Below the pieces are notes generated by a model. The model worked only from the letters and a program-made list of their open reading frames with translations, was not told the origin of the DNA and did no database searches. Shown here in pieces: positions 11,179-22,916 of a stretch of DNA of 64,000 bases. This DNA comes from Sisyra terminalis (Eukaryota > Arthropoda > Insecta > Neuroptera > Sisyridae), in contig OY292278.1 in the NCBI GenBank assembly GCA_958496175.1, forward strand, positions 2,170,001-2,234,000, in the 5' to 3' direction. The stretch's first letter is position 1. Every line of letters begins with the position of its first letter. Position numbers and translations under genes: made by a program.

Positions 11179-13721
11179 TATTTTTCCCAATTGAAATTGG
11201 CCTTGTTTTAGCTTTGAAATGGAATTGTGGACGTCTTGTTACCCACAGGAAGAAAATTTCTTCAAATTGTAATTCACTTAAACGTCCCTAATCTTAATTA
11301 CTTGAGAAAACTAGGCCTAATTTTGAAAAATCTGTCACTAAACAGCCCTTATTTCTGACGGAAAATGTCACATCTATTTAAGGCTCTAAAACTTCCCGGT
11401 TTAAATTCCCGGCAAACTATCCCGATAAATTAATGTTTCTTTTTTTGAAAACGTGGAGAAAGATTCAAACATTAATAATCAATCATACTATAGCAATAGA
11501 AAACATCCCTTATAACCTGTTTTTCCTAATTTAAATTGGCCTTGTTTTAACTTTGAAATGGAATTGTGGACGTCCTGTTACCCACAGGAAGAGCATTTCT
11601 TCAAATTGTAATTCACTTAAACGTCCCTAATCTTAATTTCTTGAGAAAACTAGGCCTTATTTTGAAAAATCTGTCATTAAACAGGCCTTATTTTAGACGG
11701 AAAATGTCACATCTATTAAAGGCTCTAAATTTTCCCGGTTTAAATTCCGGGCAAACTATCCCGATACATTAATGTTTCTTTTTTTGAGAACGTGGAGAAA
11801 GATTCAAACATTAATATTCAATCATACTATAGCAAAAAAAACCATCCCTTATATCCGGTTTTTCCCAATTTAAATTAGCCTTGTTTTAGCTTTGAAATGG
11901 AATTGTGGACGTCTTGTTACCCACAGGAAGAAAATTTCTTCAAATTGTAATTCACTTAAACGTCCCTAATCTTAATTTCTTGAGAAAACTAGGCCTTATT
12001 TTGAAAAATCGGCCATTAAACTGGCCTTATTTCAGACGGAAAATGTCACATCAATTTACGGCTCTAAAACATCCTGGTTTAAATTCCCGGCAAACTATCC
12101 CGATAAATTAATGTTTCTTTTTTTGAGAACGTGGAGAAAGAATCAAACATTAATATTCAATCAGACTATAGCAAAAGAAAACATCCCTTATATCCGGTTT
12201 TTCCCAATTTAAATTGGCCTTGTTTTAGATTTGAAATGGAATTGTGGACGTCCTGTTACCCACAGGAAGAAAATTTCTTCCGATTGTAATTCAATAAAAC
12301 GTCCCTTATCTTAATTTCTTGAGAAAGCTAAGCCTTATTTTGAAAAATCGGCCATTAAAGTGGCCTTATTTCAGACGGAAAATGTCTCATCTATTTAAGG
12401 CTCTAAAACTTCCCAGTTTAAATTCCCGGCAAACTATCCCGATAAATTAATGTTTCTTTTTTTGAGAACTTGGAGAAAGATTCAAACATTAAGATTCAAT
12501 CAGACTATAGCAAAAAAAAACATCCCTTATATCCGGTTTTTCCCAATTTAAATTGGCATTGTTTTAGCTTTGAAAAGGAATTGTGGACGTCCTGTTACCC
12601 ACAGGAAGAAAATTTCTTCAAATTGTAATTCACTTAAACGTCCCTAATCTTAATTTCTTGAGAAAAGTAGGCCTTATTTTGAAAAATCGGCCATTAAACT
12701 GTCCTTATTTCAGAAGGAAAATGTCACATCAATTTACGGCTCTAAAACTTCTCGGTTTAAATTCCCGGCAAACTATCCCGATACATTAATGTTTCTTATT
12801 TTGAGAACGTGGAGAAAGATTCAAACATTAATATTCAATCAGACTATAGCAAAAAAAACCATCCCTTATATCCGGTTTTTCCCAATTTAAATTGGCATTG
12901 TTTTAGGTTTAAAATGGAATTGTGGACGTCCTCTTACCCACAGGAAGAAAATTTCTACAAATTGTAATTCACTCAAACGTCCCTAATCTTAATTTATTGA
13001 GAAAACGAGGCCTTATTTTGAAAAGGCCGCCATTTGACTGGCCTTATTTCAGACGGAAAATGTCACATTAATTTACGGCTCTAAAACTTCCAGGTTTAAA
13101 TTCCTGGCAAACTAGCCCGATACATTAATGTTTCTTATTTTGAGAACGTGGAGAAAGATTCAAACATTAATATTCAATCAGACTATGGCAAAAGAAAACA
13201 TCCCTTACATCCGGTTTTTCCCAATTTAAATTGGCCTTGTTTTAGATTTGAAATGGAATTGTGGACGTCTTGTTACCCACAGGAAGAAAATTTCTACCGA
13301 TTGAAATTCAATAAAACGTCCCTTATCTTAATTTCTTGAGAAAAATAAGCCTTATTTTGATAAATCGGCCATTAAACTGGCCTTATTTCAGACGGAAAAT
13401 GTCACATCAATTTACGGCTCTAAAACTTCCAGGTTTAAATTCCTGGCAAACTATCCCGATACATTAATGTTTCTTTTTTTGAGAACTTGGAGAATGATTC
13501 AAACATTAATATTCAATCAGACTTTAGCAAAAAAAACCATCCCTTATATCCGGTTTTTCCCAATTTAAATTGGCCTTGTTTTAACTTTGAAATGGAATTG
13601 TGGACGTCCTGTTACCCACAGGAAGAAAATTTCTTTCCATTGTTATTTATTAGATAGCCTTAAATCTACAAACATTGATATAACAAGGCCTAAATTCATT
13701 TTCTAAATTATTTCCATTTTC

Positions 13722-13756
13722 AAACAATTCTAATTTGTTGGCAATTCGAATTGTTT
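13722..13756. other. Inverted repeat in spacer B, 9 bp arms
   Basis: AAACAATTC at 13722-13730 is the exact reverse complement of GAATTGTTT at 13748-13756. The perfect 12 bp palindrome CAATTCGAATTG lies at 13742-13753 and overlaps the right arm. The same arrangement is kept in spacers C and D. Confidence 0.8.
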
Positions 13757-13818
13757 AGAATTTTGAATTTGACAACGCCACAATGTGTTTCGAATTTAGT
13801 TGGAAGCTATGAGTACAT

Positions 13819-13837
13819 CCACCTGACTCACAGGTGG
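13819..13837. other. Perfect 7 bp stem, 5 nt loop hairpin in spacer B
   Basis: CCACCTG (13819-13825) and CAGGTGG (13831-13837) are exact reverse complements around ACTCA. This hairpin is identical in spacers C (18246-18264) and D (36581-36599), in the most GC-rich part of an otherwise AT-rich unit. No function can be assigned. Confidence 0.8.
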
Positions 13838-13913
13838 CACTAAAAACTTAAGGTGGTTAAGAGACATTACATGTCAAGAGTTCACACGTTCTAGCATAGA
13901 TGGAAAGACAGCA

Positions 13914-13930
13914 GTTGTCAATTTGACAAC
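13914..13930. other. 17 bp palindrome GTTGTCAATTTGACAAC in spacer B
   Basis: Two 8 bp arms flank a central T. The right arm TTGACAAC also occurs at 13769-13776, so the spacer interior between 13769 and 13921 is bounded by an inverted TTGACAAC/GTTGTCAA pair. In spacers C and D the left arm reads ATGTCAA, which shortens the stem. Confidence 0.7.
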
Positions 13931-13995
13931 AAACTTTTGAAAGTATTTCAAATTTTAATTATATATAATATTAAAATTTAATTGTATTTCTTCAC

Positions 13996-14087
13996 ATTGT
14001 AAATCACTAAAAAGCCTTATATCTACAAACGTTGAGAAAACAAGGCCTTATATTGAAAAATCACCCTTTTAAACGGCCTAATTTCTG
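13996..14087. repeat. Diverged satellite segment downstream of spacer B
   Basis: This is the same 92 bp diverged monomer start as at 79-170, here with GCCTTATATCTACAAACG. Monomer phase is exact afterwards: the next GACGTC (14299) is 303 bp after 13996, as in ordinary monomers. Confidence 0.85.
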
Positions 14088-17000
14088 ACGGAAAATGTCA
14101 CATCAATTTACGGCTCTAAAACTTCCCGGTTTAAATTCCCGGCAAACTATCCCGATAAATTAATGTTTCTTTTTTTGAGAACGTGGAGAAAGATTCAAAC
14201 ATTAATATTCAATCAGACTATAGCAAAAGAAAACATCCCTTATATCCGGTTTTTCCCAATTTAAATTGGCCTTGTTTTAGCTTTGAAATGGAATTGTGGA
14301 CGTCCTGTTACCCACAGGAAGAAAATTTCTACCGACTGAAATTCAATAAAACGTCCCTTATCTTAATTTCTTGAGAAAAGTAGGCCTTATTTTGAAAAAT
14401 CGGCCATTAAAACTGCCCTTATTTCAGAAGGAAAATGTCACATCAATTTACGGCTCTAAAACTTCCAGGTTTAAATTCCTGGCAAACTATCCTGATAAAT
14501 TAATGTTTTTTTTTTTGAGATATTGGAGAAAGATTCAAACATTAATATTCAATCAGACTATAGCAAAAAAAACCATCCCTTATATCCGGTTTTTCCCAAT
14601 TTAAATTGGCCTTGTTTTAGCTTTGAAATGGAATTGTGGACGTCTTGTTACCCACAGGAAGAAAATTTCTTCAAATTGTAATTCACTTAAACGTCCCTAA
14701 TCTTAATTTCTTGAGAAAACTAGGCCTTATTTTGAAAAATCGGCCATTTAACTGGCCTTATTTCAGACGGAAAATGTCACATCAATTTACGGCTCTAAAA
14801 CATCCTGGTTTAAATTCCCGGCACACTATCCCGATAAATTAATGTTTCTTTTTTTGAGAACGTGGAGAAAGATTCAAACATTAATATTCAATCAGACTAT
14901 AGCAAAAGAAAACATCCCTTATATCCGGTTTTTCCCAATTTAAATTGGCCTTGTTTTAGCTTTGAAATGGAATTGTGGACGTCTTGTTACCCACAGGAAG
15001 AAAATTTCTTCAAATTGTAATTCACTTAAACGTCCCTAATCTTAATTTCTTGAGAAAACTAGGCCTTATTTTGAAAAATCGGCCATTAAACTGGCCTTAT
15101 TTCAGACGGAAAATGTCACATCAATTTACGGCTCTAAAACATCCTGGTTTAAATTCCCGGCAAACTATCCCGATAAATTAATGTTTCCTTTTTTGAGAAC
15201 GTGGAGAAAGATTCAAACATTAATATTCAATCAGACTATAGCAAATGAAAACATCCCTTATATCCGGTTTTTCCCAATTTAAATTGGCCTTGTTTTAGAT
15301 TTGAAATGGAATTGTGGACGTCCTGTTACCCACAGGAAGAAAATTTCTACCGACTGAAATTCAATAAAACGTCCCTTATCTTAATTTCTTGAGAAAAGTA
15401 GGCCTTATTTTGAAAAATCGGCCATTAAACTGGCCTTATTTCAGAAGGAAAATGTCACATCAATTTACGGCTCTAAAACTTCCAGGTTTAAATTCCTGGC
15501 AAACTATCCTGATACATTACTGTTTCTTTTTTTGAGAATTTGGAGAAAGATTCAAACATTAATATTCAATCAGACTATAGCAAAAGAAAACATCCCTTAT
15601 ATCCGGTTTTTCCCAATTTAAATTGGCCTTGTTATTGCTTTGAAATGGAATTGTGGACGTCCTGTAACCCACAGGAAGAAAATTTCTTCAAATTGTAATT
15701 CACTTAAACGTCCCTAATCTTAATTTCTTGAGAAAAGTAGGCCTTATTTTGAAAAATCGGCCATTAAACTGGCCTTATTTCAGAAGGAAAATGTCACATC
15801 AATTTACGGCTCTAAAACTTCTCGGTTTAAATTCCCGGCAAACTATCCCGATACATTAATGTTTCTTATTTTGAGAACGTGGAGAAAGATTCAAACATTA
15901 ATATTCAATCAGACTATAGCAAAAAAAACCATCCCTTATATCCGGTTTTTCCCAATTTAAATTGGCATTGTTTTAGCTTTGAAATGGAATTGTGGACGTC
16001 CTCTTACCCACAGGAAGAAAATTTCTTCAAATTGTAATTCACTAAAACGTCCCTAATCTTAATTTCTTGAGAAAACGAGGCCTTTTTTTGAAAAGGCCGC
16101 CATTTGACTGGCCTTATTTCAGACGGATAATGTCACATCAATTTACGGCTCTAAAACTTCCAGGTTTAAATTCCTGGCAAACTATCCTGATACATTACTG
16201 TTTCTTTTTTTGAGAATTTGGAGAAAGATTCAAACATTAATATTCAATCAGACTATAGCAAAAGAAAACATCCCTTATATCCGGTTATTCCCAATTTAAA
16301 TTGGCCTTGTTATTGCTTTGAAATGGAATTGTGGACGTCCTGTTACCCACAGGAAGAATATTTCTTCAAATTGTAATTCACTTAAACGTCCCTAATCTTA
16401 ATTTCTTGAGAAAAGTAGGCCTTATTTTGAAAAATCGGCCTTTAAACTGGCCTTATTTCAGAAGGAAAATGTCACATCAATTTACGGCTCTAAAACTTCT
16501 CGGTTTAAATTCCCGGCAAACTATCCCGATACATTAATGTTTCTTATTTTGAGAACGTGGAGAAAGATTCAAACATTAATATTCAATCAGACTATAGCAA
16601 AAAAAAACCATCCTTTATATCCGGTTTTTCCCAATTTAAATTGGCATGGTTTTAGCTTTGAATTGGAATTGTGGACGTCCTGGTACCCACAGGAAGAAAA
16701 TTTCTTCAAATTGTAATTCACTTAAACGTCCCTAATCTTAATTTCTTGAGAAAAGTAGGCCTTATTTTGAAAAATCGGCCATTAAACTGGCCTTATTTCA
16801 GACGGAAAATGTCACATCAATTTACGGCTCTAAAACATCCTGGTTTAAATTCCCGGCAAACTATCCCGATAAATTAATGTTTCTTTTTTTGAGAACGTGG
16901 AGAAAGATTCAAACATTAATATTCAATCAGACTATAGCAAAAGAAAACATCCCTTATATCCGGTTTTTCCCAATTTAAATTGGCCTTGTTTTAGATTTGA

Positions 17001-18065
17001 AATGAAATTGTGGACGTCCTGTTACCCACAGAAAGAAAATTTCTACCGATTGAAATTCAATAAAACGTCCCTTATCTTAATTTCTTGAGAAAAATAAGCC
17101 TTATTTTGAAAAATCGGCCATTAAACTGGCCTTATTTCAGACGGAAAATGTCACATCAATTTACGGCTCTAAAACTTCCAGGTTTAAATTCCTGGCAAAC
17201 TATCCTGATACATTACTGTTTCTTTTTTTGAGAATTTGGAGAAAGATTCAAACATTAATATTCAATCAGACTATAGCAAAAGAAAACATCCCTTATATCC
17301 GGTTTTTCCCAATTTAAATTGGCCTTGTTATTGCTTTGAAATGGAATTGTGGACGTCCTGTTACCCACAGGAAGAAAATTTCTTCAAATTGTAATTCACT
17401 TAAACGTCCCTAATCTTAATTTCTTGAGAAAACTAGGCCTTATTTTGAAAAAACGGCCATTAAACTGGCCTTATTTCAGAAGGAAAATGTCACATCAATT
17501 TACGGCTCTAAAACTTCTCGGTTTAAATTCCTGGCAAACTAGCCCGATACATTAATGTTTCTTATTTTGAGAACGTGGAGAAAGATTCAAACATTAATAT
17601 TCAATCTGACTATGGCAAAAGAAAACATCCCTTACATCCGGTTTTTCCCAATTTAAATTGGCCTTGTTTTAGATTTGAAATGGAATTGTGGACGTCTTGT
17701 TACCCACAGGAAGAAAATTTCTACCGATTGAAATTCAATAAAACGTCCCTTATCTTAATTTCTTGAGAAAAATAAGCCTTATTTTGATAAATCGGCCATT
17801 AAACTGGCCTTATTTCAGACGGAAAATGTCACATCAATTTACGGCTCTAAAACTTCCAGGTTTAAATTCCTGGCAAACTATCCCGATACATTAATGTTTC
17901 TTTTTTTGAGAACTTGGAGAATGATTCAAACATTAATATTCAATCAGACTTTAGCAAAAAAAACCATCCCTTATATCCGGTTTTTCCCAATTTAAATTGG
18001 CCTTGTTTTAACTTTGAAATGGAATTGTGGACGTCCTGTTACCCACAGGAAGAAAATTTCTTTCC
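13996..18065. repeat. Satellite block II, 12 monomers between spacers B and C
   Basis: The block is 4070 bp, twelve monomers plus 2 bp. Its right end (from about 17521) and spacer C repeat the region around spacer B at an offset of 4427 bp. The interior contains members with CCAGG/CCTGG and with TCTCGG/CCCGG around TTTAAATT. No gene is visible. Confidence 0.92.
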
Positions 18066-18422
18066 ATTGTTATTTATTAGATAGCCTTAAATCTACAAAC
18101 ATTGATATAACAAGGCCTAAATTCATTTTCTAAATTATTTCCATTTTCAAACAATTCTAATTTGTTGGCAATTCGAATTGTTTAGAATTTTGAATTTGAC
18201 AACGCCACAATGTGTTTCGAATTTAGTTGGAAGCTATGAGTACATCCACCTGACTCACAGGTGGCACTAAAAACTTAAGGTGGTTAAGTGACATTACATG
18301 TCAAGAGTTCACACGTTCTAGCATAGATGGAAAGACAGCAGATGTCAATTTGACAACTAACTTTTGAAAGTATTTCAAATTTTAATTATATATAATATTA
18401 AAATTTAATTGTATTTCTTCAC
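18066..18422. repeat. Spacer unit, copy C (357 bp, complete)
   Basis: It has the same length, phase and orientation as spacer B and is almost identical to it. It contains the 9 bp inverted repeat (18149-18157 with 18175-18183), the CCACCTG/CAGGTGG hairpin (18246-18264), and a perfect TGACAT-TAC-ATGTCA hairpin (18289-18303) whose stem is one pair shorter in copy B. Confidence 0.9.
18289..18303. other. TGACAT/ATGTCA hairpin in spacer C
   Basis: Six-base perfect arms surround a TAC loop. Spacer D has the same sequence, while spacer B carries AGACAT in the left arm. No factor-binding role can be inferred from sequence alone. Confidence 0.65.
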
Positions 18423-18514
18423 ATTGTAAATCACTAAAAAGCCTTATATCTACAAACGTTGAGAAAACAAGGCCTTATATTGAAAAATCACCCTTTTAAA
18501 CGGCCTAATTTCTG
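18423..18514. repeat. Diverged satellite segment downstream of spacer C
   Basis: This is the 92 bp variant monomer start that follows every spacer. It matches the copy after spacer B, including GCCTTATATC. Copies A and D read GCCTTAAATC. Confidence 0.85.
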
Positions 18515-18799
18515 ACGGAAAATGTCACATCAATTTACGGCTCTAAAACTTCCCGGTTTAAATTCCCGGCAAACTATCCCGATAAATTAATGTTTCTTTT
18601 TTTGAGAACGTGGAGAAAGATTCAAACATTAATATTCAATCAGACTATAGCAAAAGAAAACATCCCTTATATCCGGTTTTTCCCAATTTAAATTGGCCTT
18701 GTTTTAGCTTTGAAATGGAATTGTGGACGTCCTGTTACCCACAGGAAGAAAATTTCTACCGACTGAAATTCAATAAAACGTCCCTTATCTTAATTTCTT

Positions 18800-21700
18800 G
18801 AGAAAAGTAGGCCTTATTTTGAAAAATCGGCCATTAAACTGGCCTTATTTCAGAAGGAAAATGTCACATCAATTTACGGCTCTAAAACTTCCAGGTTTAA
18901 ATTCCTGGCAAACTATCCTGATACATTACTGTTTCTTTTTTTGAGAATTTGGAGAAAGATTCAAACATTAATATTCAATCAGACTATAGCAAAAGAAAAC
19001 ATCCCTTATATCCGGTTTTTCCCAATTTAAATTGGCCTTGTTATTGCTTTGAAATGGAATTGTGGACGTCCTGTTACCCACAGGAAGAAAATTTCTTCAA
19101 ATTGTAATTCACTTAAACGTCCCTAATCTTAATTTCTTGAGAAAAGTAGGCCTTATTTTGAAAAATCGGCCATTAAACTGGCCTTACTTCAGAAGGAAAA
19201 TGTCACATCAATTTACGGCTCTAAAACTTCTCGGTTTAAATTCCCGGCAAACTATCCCGATACATTAATGTTTCTTTTTTTTAAAACGTGGAGAAAGATT
19301 CAAACATTAATATTCAATCAGCCTATAGCAAAAGAAAACATCCCTTATATCCGGTTTTTCCCAATTTAAATTGGCCTTGTTTTAGCTTTGAAATGGAATT
19401 GTGGACGTCCTGTTACCCACAGGAAGAAAATTTCTACCGACTGAAATTCAATAAAACGTCCCATATCTTAATTTCTTGAGAAAAGTAGGCCTTATTTTGA
19501 AAAATCGGCCATTAAACTGGCCTTATTTCAGAAGGAAAATGTCACATCAATTTACGGCTCTAAAACTTCCAGGTTTAAATTCCTGGCAAACTATCCTCAT
19601 AAATTAATGTTTTTTTTTTTGAGATATTGGATAAAGATTCAAACATTAATATTCAATCAGACTATAGCAAAAAAAACCATCCCTTATATCCGGTTTTTCC
19701 CAATTTAAATTGGCCTTGTTTTTGCTTTGAAATGGAATTGTGGACGTCTTGTTACCCACAGGAAGAAAATTTCTTCAAATTGTAATTCACTTAAACGTCC
19801 CTAATCTTAATTTCTTGAGAAAACTAGGCCTTATTTTGAAAAATCGGCCATTAAACTGGCCTTATTTCAGACGGAAAATGTCACATCAATTTACGGCTCT
19901 AAAACATCCTGGTTTAAATTCCCGGCAAACTATCCCGATAAATTAATGTTTCTTTTTTTGAGAACGTGGAGAAAGATTCAAACATTAATATTCAATCAGA
20001 CTATAGCAAATGAAAACATCCCTTATATCCGGTTTTTCCCAATTTAAATTGGCCTTGTTTTAGCTTTGAAATGGAATTGTGGACGTCTTGTTACCCACAG
20101 GAAGAAAATTTCTTCAAATTGTAATTCACTTAAACGTCCCTAATCTTAATTTCTTGAGAAAAGTAGGCCTTATTTTGAAAAATCGGGCTTTAAACTGGCC
20201 TTATTTCAGACGGAAAATGTCACATCAATTTACGGCTCTAAAACATCCTGGTTTAAATTCCCGGCAAACTATCCCGATAAATTAATGTTTCTTTTTTTGA
20301 GAACGTGGAGAAAGATTCAAACATTAATATTCAATCAGACTATAGCAAATGAAAACATCCCTTATATCCGGTTTTTCCCAATTTAAATTGGCCTTGTTTT
20401 AGCTTTGAAATGGAATTGTGGACGTCCTGTTACCCACAGGAAGAAAATTTCTACCGACTGAAATTCAATAAAACGTCCCTTATCTTAATTTCTTGAGAAA
20501 AGTAGGCCTTATTTTGAAAAATCGGCCATTAAACTGGACTTATTTCAGAAGGAAAATGTCACATCAATTTACGGCTCTAAAACTTCCAGGTTTAAATTCC
20601 TGGCAAACTATCCTGATACATTACTGTTTCTTTTTTTGAGAATTTGGAGAAAGATTCAAACATTAATATTCAATCAGACTATAGCAAAAGAAAACATCCC
20701 TTATATCCGGTTTTTCCCAATTTAAATTGGATTTGTTATTGCTTTGAAATGGAATTGTGGACGTCCTGTTACCCACAGGAAGAAAATTTCTTCAAATTGT
20801 AATTCACTTAAACGTCCCTAATCTTAATTTCTTGAGAAAAGTAGGCCTTATTTTGAAAAATCGGCCATTAAACTGGCCTTATTTCAGAAGGAAAATGTCA
20901 CATCAATTTACGGCTCTAAAACTTCCAGGTTTAAATTCCTGGCAAACTATCCTGATACATTACTGTTTCTTTTTTTGAGAATTTGGAGAAAGATTCAAAC
21001 ATTAATATTCAATCAGACTATAGCAAAAGAAAACATCCCTTATATCCGGTTTTTCCCAATTTAAATTGGCCTTGTTATTGCTTTGAAATGGAATTGTGGA
21101 CGTCCTGTTACCCACAGGAAGAAAATTTCTTCAAATTGTAATTCACTTAAACGTCCCTAATCTTAATTTCTTGAGAAAAGTAGGCCTTATTTTGAAAAAT
21201 CGGCCATTAAACTGGCCTTACTTCAGAAGGAAAATGTCACATCAATTTACGGCTCTAAAACTTCTCGGTTTAAATTCCCGGCAAACTATCCCGATACATT
21301 AATGTTTCTTTTTTTTAAAACGTGGAGAAAGATTCAAACATTAATATTCAATCAGCCTATAGCAAAAGAAAACATCCCTTATATCCGGTTTTTCCCAATT
21401 TAAATTGGCCTTGTTTTAGCTTTGAAATGGAATTGTGGACGTCCTGTTACCCACAGGAAGAAAATTTCTACCGACTGAAATTCAATAAAACGTCCCATAT
21501 CTTAATTTCTTGAGAAAAGTAGGCCTTATTTTGAAAAATCGGCCATTAAACTGGCCTTATTTCAGAAGGAAAATGTCACATCAATTTACGGCTCTAAAAC
21601 TTCCAGGTTTAAATTCCTGGCAAACTATCCTCATAAATTAATGTTTTTTTTTTTGAGATATTGGATAAAGATTCAAACATTAATATTCAATCAGACTATA

Positions 21701-22916
21701 GCAAAAAAAACCATCCCTTATATCCGGTTTTTCCCAATTTAAATTGGCCTTGTTTTTGCTTTGAAATGGAATTGTGGACGTCTTGTTACCCACAGGAAGA
21801 AAATTTCTTCAAATTGTAATTCACTTAAACGTCCCTAATCTTAATTTCTTGAGAAAACTAGGCCTTATTTTGAAAAATCGGCCATTAAACTGGCCTTATT
21901 TCAGACGGAAAATGTCACATCAATTTACGGCTCTAAAACATCCTGGTTTAAATTCCCGGCAAACTATCCCGATAAATTAATGTTTCTTTTTTTGAGAACG
22001 TGGAGAAAGATTCAAACATTAATATTCAATCAGACTATAGCAAATGAAAACATCCCTTATATCCGGTTTTTCCCAATTTAAATTGGCCTTGTTTTAGCTT
22101 TGAAATGGAATTGTGGACGTCTTGTTACCCACAGGAAGAAAATTTCTTCAAATTGTAATTCACTTAAACGTCCCTAATCTTAATTTCTTGAGAAAAGTAG
22201 GCCTTATTTTGAAAAATCGGCCTTTAAACTGGCCTTATTTCAGACGGAAAATGTCACATCAATTTACGGCTCTAAAACATCCTGGTTTAAATTCCCGGCA
22301 AACTATCCCGATAAATTAATGTTTCTTTTTTTGAGAACGTGGAGAAAGATTCAAACATTAATATTCAATCCGACTATAGCAAATGAAAACATCCCTTATA
22401 TCCGGTTTTTCCCAATTTAAATTGGCCTTGTTTTAGCTTTGAAATGGAATTGTGGACGTCCTGTTACCCACAGGAAGAAAATTTCTACCGACTAAAATTC
22501 AATAAAACGTCCCTTATCTTAATTTCTTGAGAAAAGTAGGCCTTATTTTGAAAAATCGGCCATTAAACTGGCCTTATTTCAGAAGGAAAATGTCACATCA
22601 ATTTACGGCTCTAAAACTTCCAGGTTTAAATTCCTGGCAAACTATCCTGATACATTACTGTTTCTTTTTTTGAGAATTTGGAGAAAGATTCAAACATTAA
22701 TATTCAATCAGACTATAGCAAAAGAAAACATCCCTTATATCCGGTTTTTCCCAATTTAAATTGGACTTGTTATTGCTTTGAAATGGAATTGTGGACGTCC
22801 TGTTACCCACAGGAAGAAAATTTCTTCAAATTGTAATTCACTTAAACGTCCCTAATCTTAATTTCTTGAGAAAAGTAGGCCTTATTTTGAAAAATCGGCC
22901 ATTAAACTGGCCTTAT
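18800..22916. repeat. Hexameric higher-order repeat, two tandem copies of 2034 bp
   Basis: Every variant site between about 18800 and 20890 recurs 2034 bp downstream. Examples are AATCAGCCTATAGC (about 19316 and 21350), CCCATATCTT (about 19460 and 21494), CTATCCTCATAAATT (about 19592 and 21626) and TTGGATAAAGATTC (about 19627 and 21661). The copies differ at only a few sites, including ATCGGGCTTT against ATCGGCCTTT and AATCAGAC against AATCCGAC. This points to a recent tandem duplication. Confidence 0.87.

Larger units (their letters stand above)
79..13638. repeat. Satellite block I, 40 monomer lengths between spacers A and B
   Basis: The block is 13560 bp, exactly 40 x 339, between equivalent points of the first and second spacers. 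It mixes several monomer subfamilies. One has AAAAGGCCGCCATTTGAC, one has AAAATCGGCCATTAAAC, and one has AAAATCTGTCATTAAAC. Internal duplications of 0.6-1.9 kb are listed separately. No gene or non-satellite DNA is visible inside it. Confidence 0.93.
13639..13995. repeat. Spacer unit, copy B (357 bp, complete)
   Basis: This unit replaces one monomer length in the array. Its first 60 bp or so are recognisably diverged satellite (ATTGTTATTTATTAGATAGCC and on to ACAAGGCC). About 290 bp of sequence with no clear satellite match follow, and a short satellite-like end (TATTTCTTCAC) closes the unit. I count C=53 and G=51 in 357 bp (29% GC) and only four CpGs. It has several inverted repeats and no ORF of note. 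It could be a very diverged orphan monomer, or a small mobile element captured in a variant monomer and then carried along as the array expanded. Confidence 0.9.
13094..14405. repeat. Segmental duplication 4, copy 1, containing spacer B (partner 17521-18832)
   Basis: About 1.3 kb recurs 4427 bp downstream, comprising the flanking monomers, the whole spacer and the first monomer after it. Shared private markers include CAAACTAGCCC, ACTATGGCAAAAG, CCTTACATCCGG and TTTTGATAAATCGG. Similarity ends at AAAACTGCCCTT (about 14408), where the partner reads TAAACTGGCCTT. Confidence 0.85.
17521..18832. repeat. Segmental duplication 4, copy 2, containing spacer C (partner 13094-14405)
   Basis: This is the second copy of the spacer-bearing duplication. 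The spacers differ at few sites: AAGTGACATT here against AAGAGACATT in copy 1, GCAGATGTC against GCAGTTGTC, and ACAACTAAC against ACAACAAAC. Confidence 0.85.

Noticed and set aside
13819..13850. Helitron 3' end (hairpin followed by CTRR)
   Set aside because: The CCACCTG/CAGGTGG hairpin is followed by CACTAA only 2 nt later, not about 10 nt. There is no matching 5' TC terminus or A/T insertion site.
13930..13990. TATA-box promoter in the AT-rich tract of the spacer
   Set aside because: ATATATAATATT lies in a region of very low GC where such strings are expected by chance. No downstream gene or conserved initiator is present.
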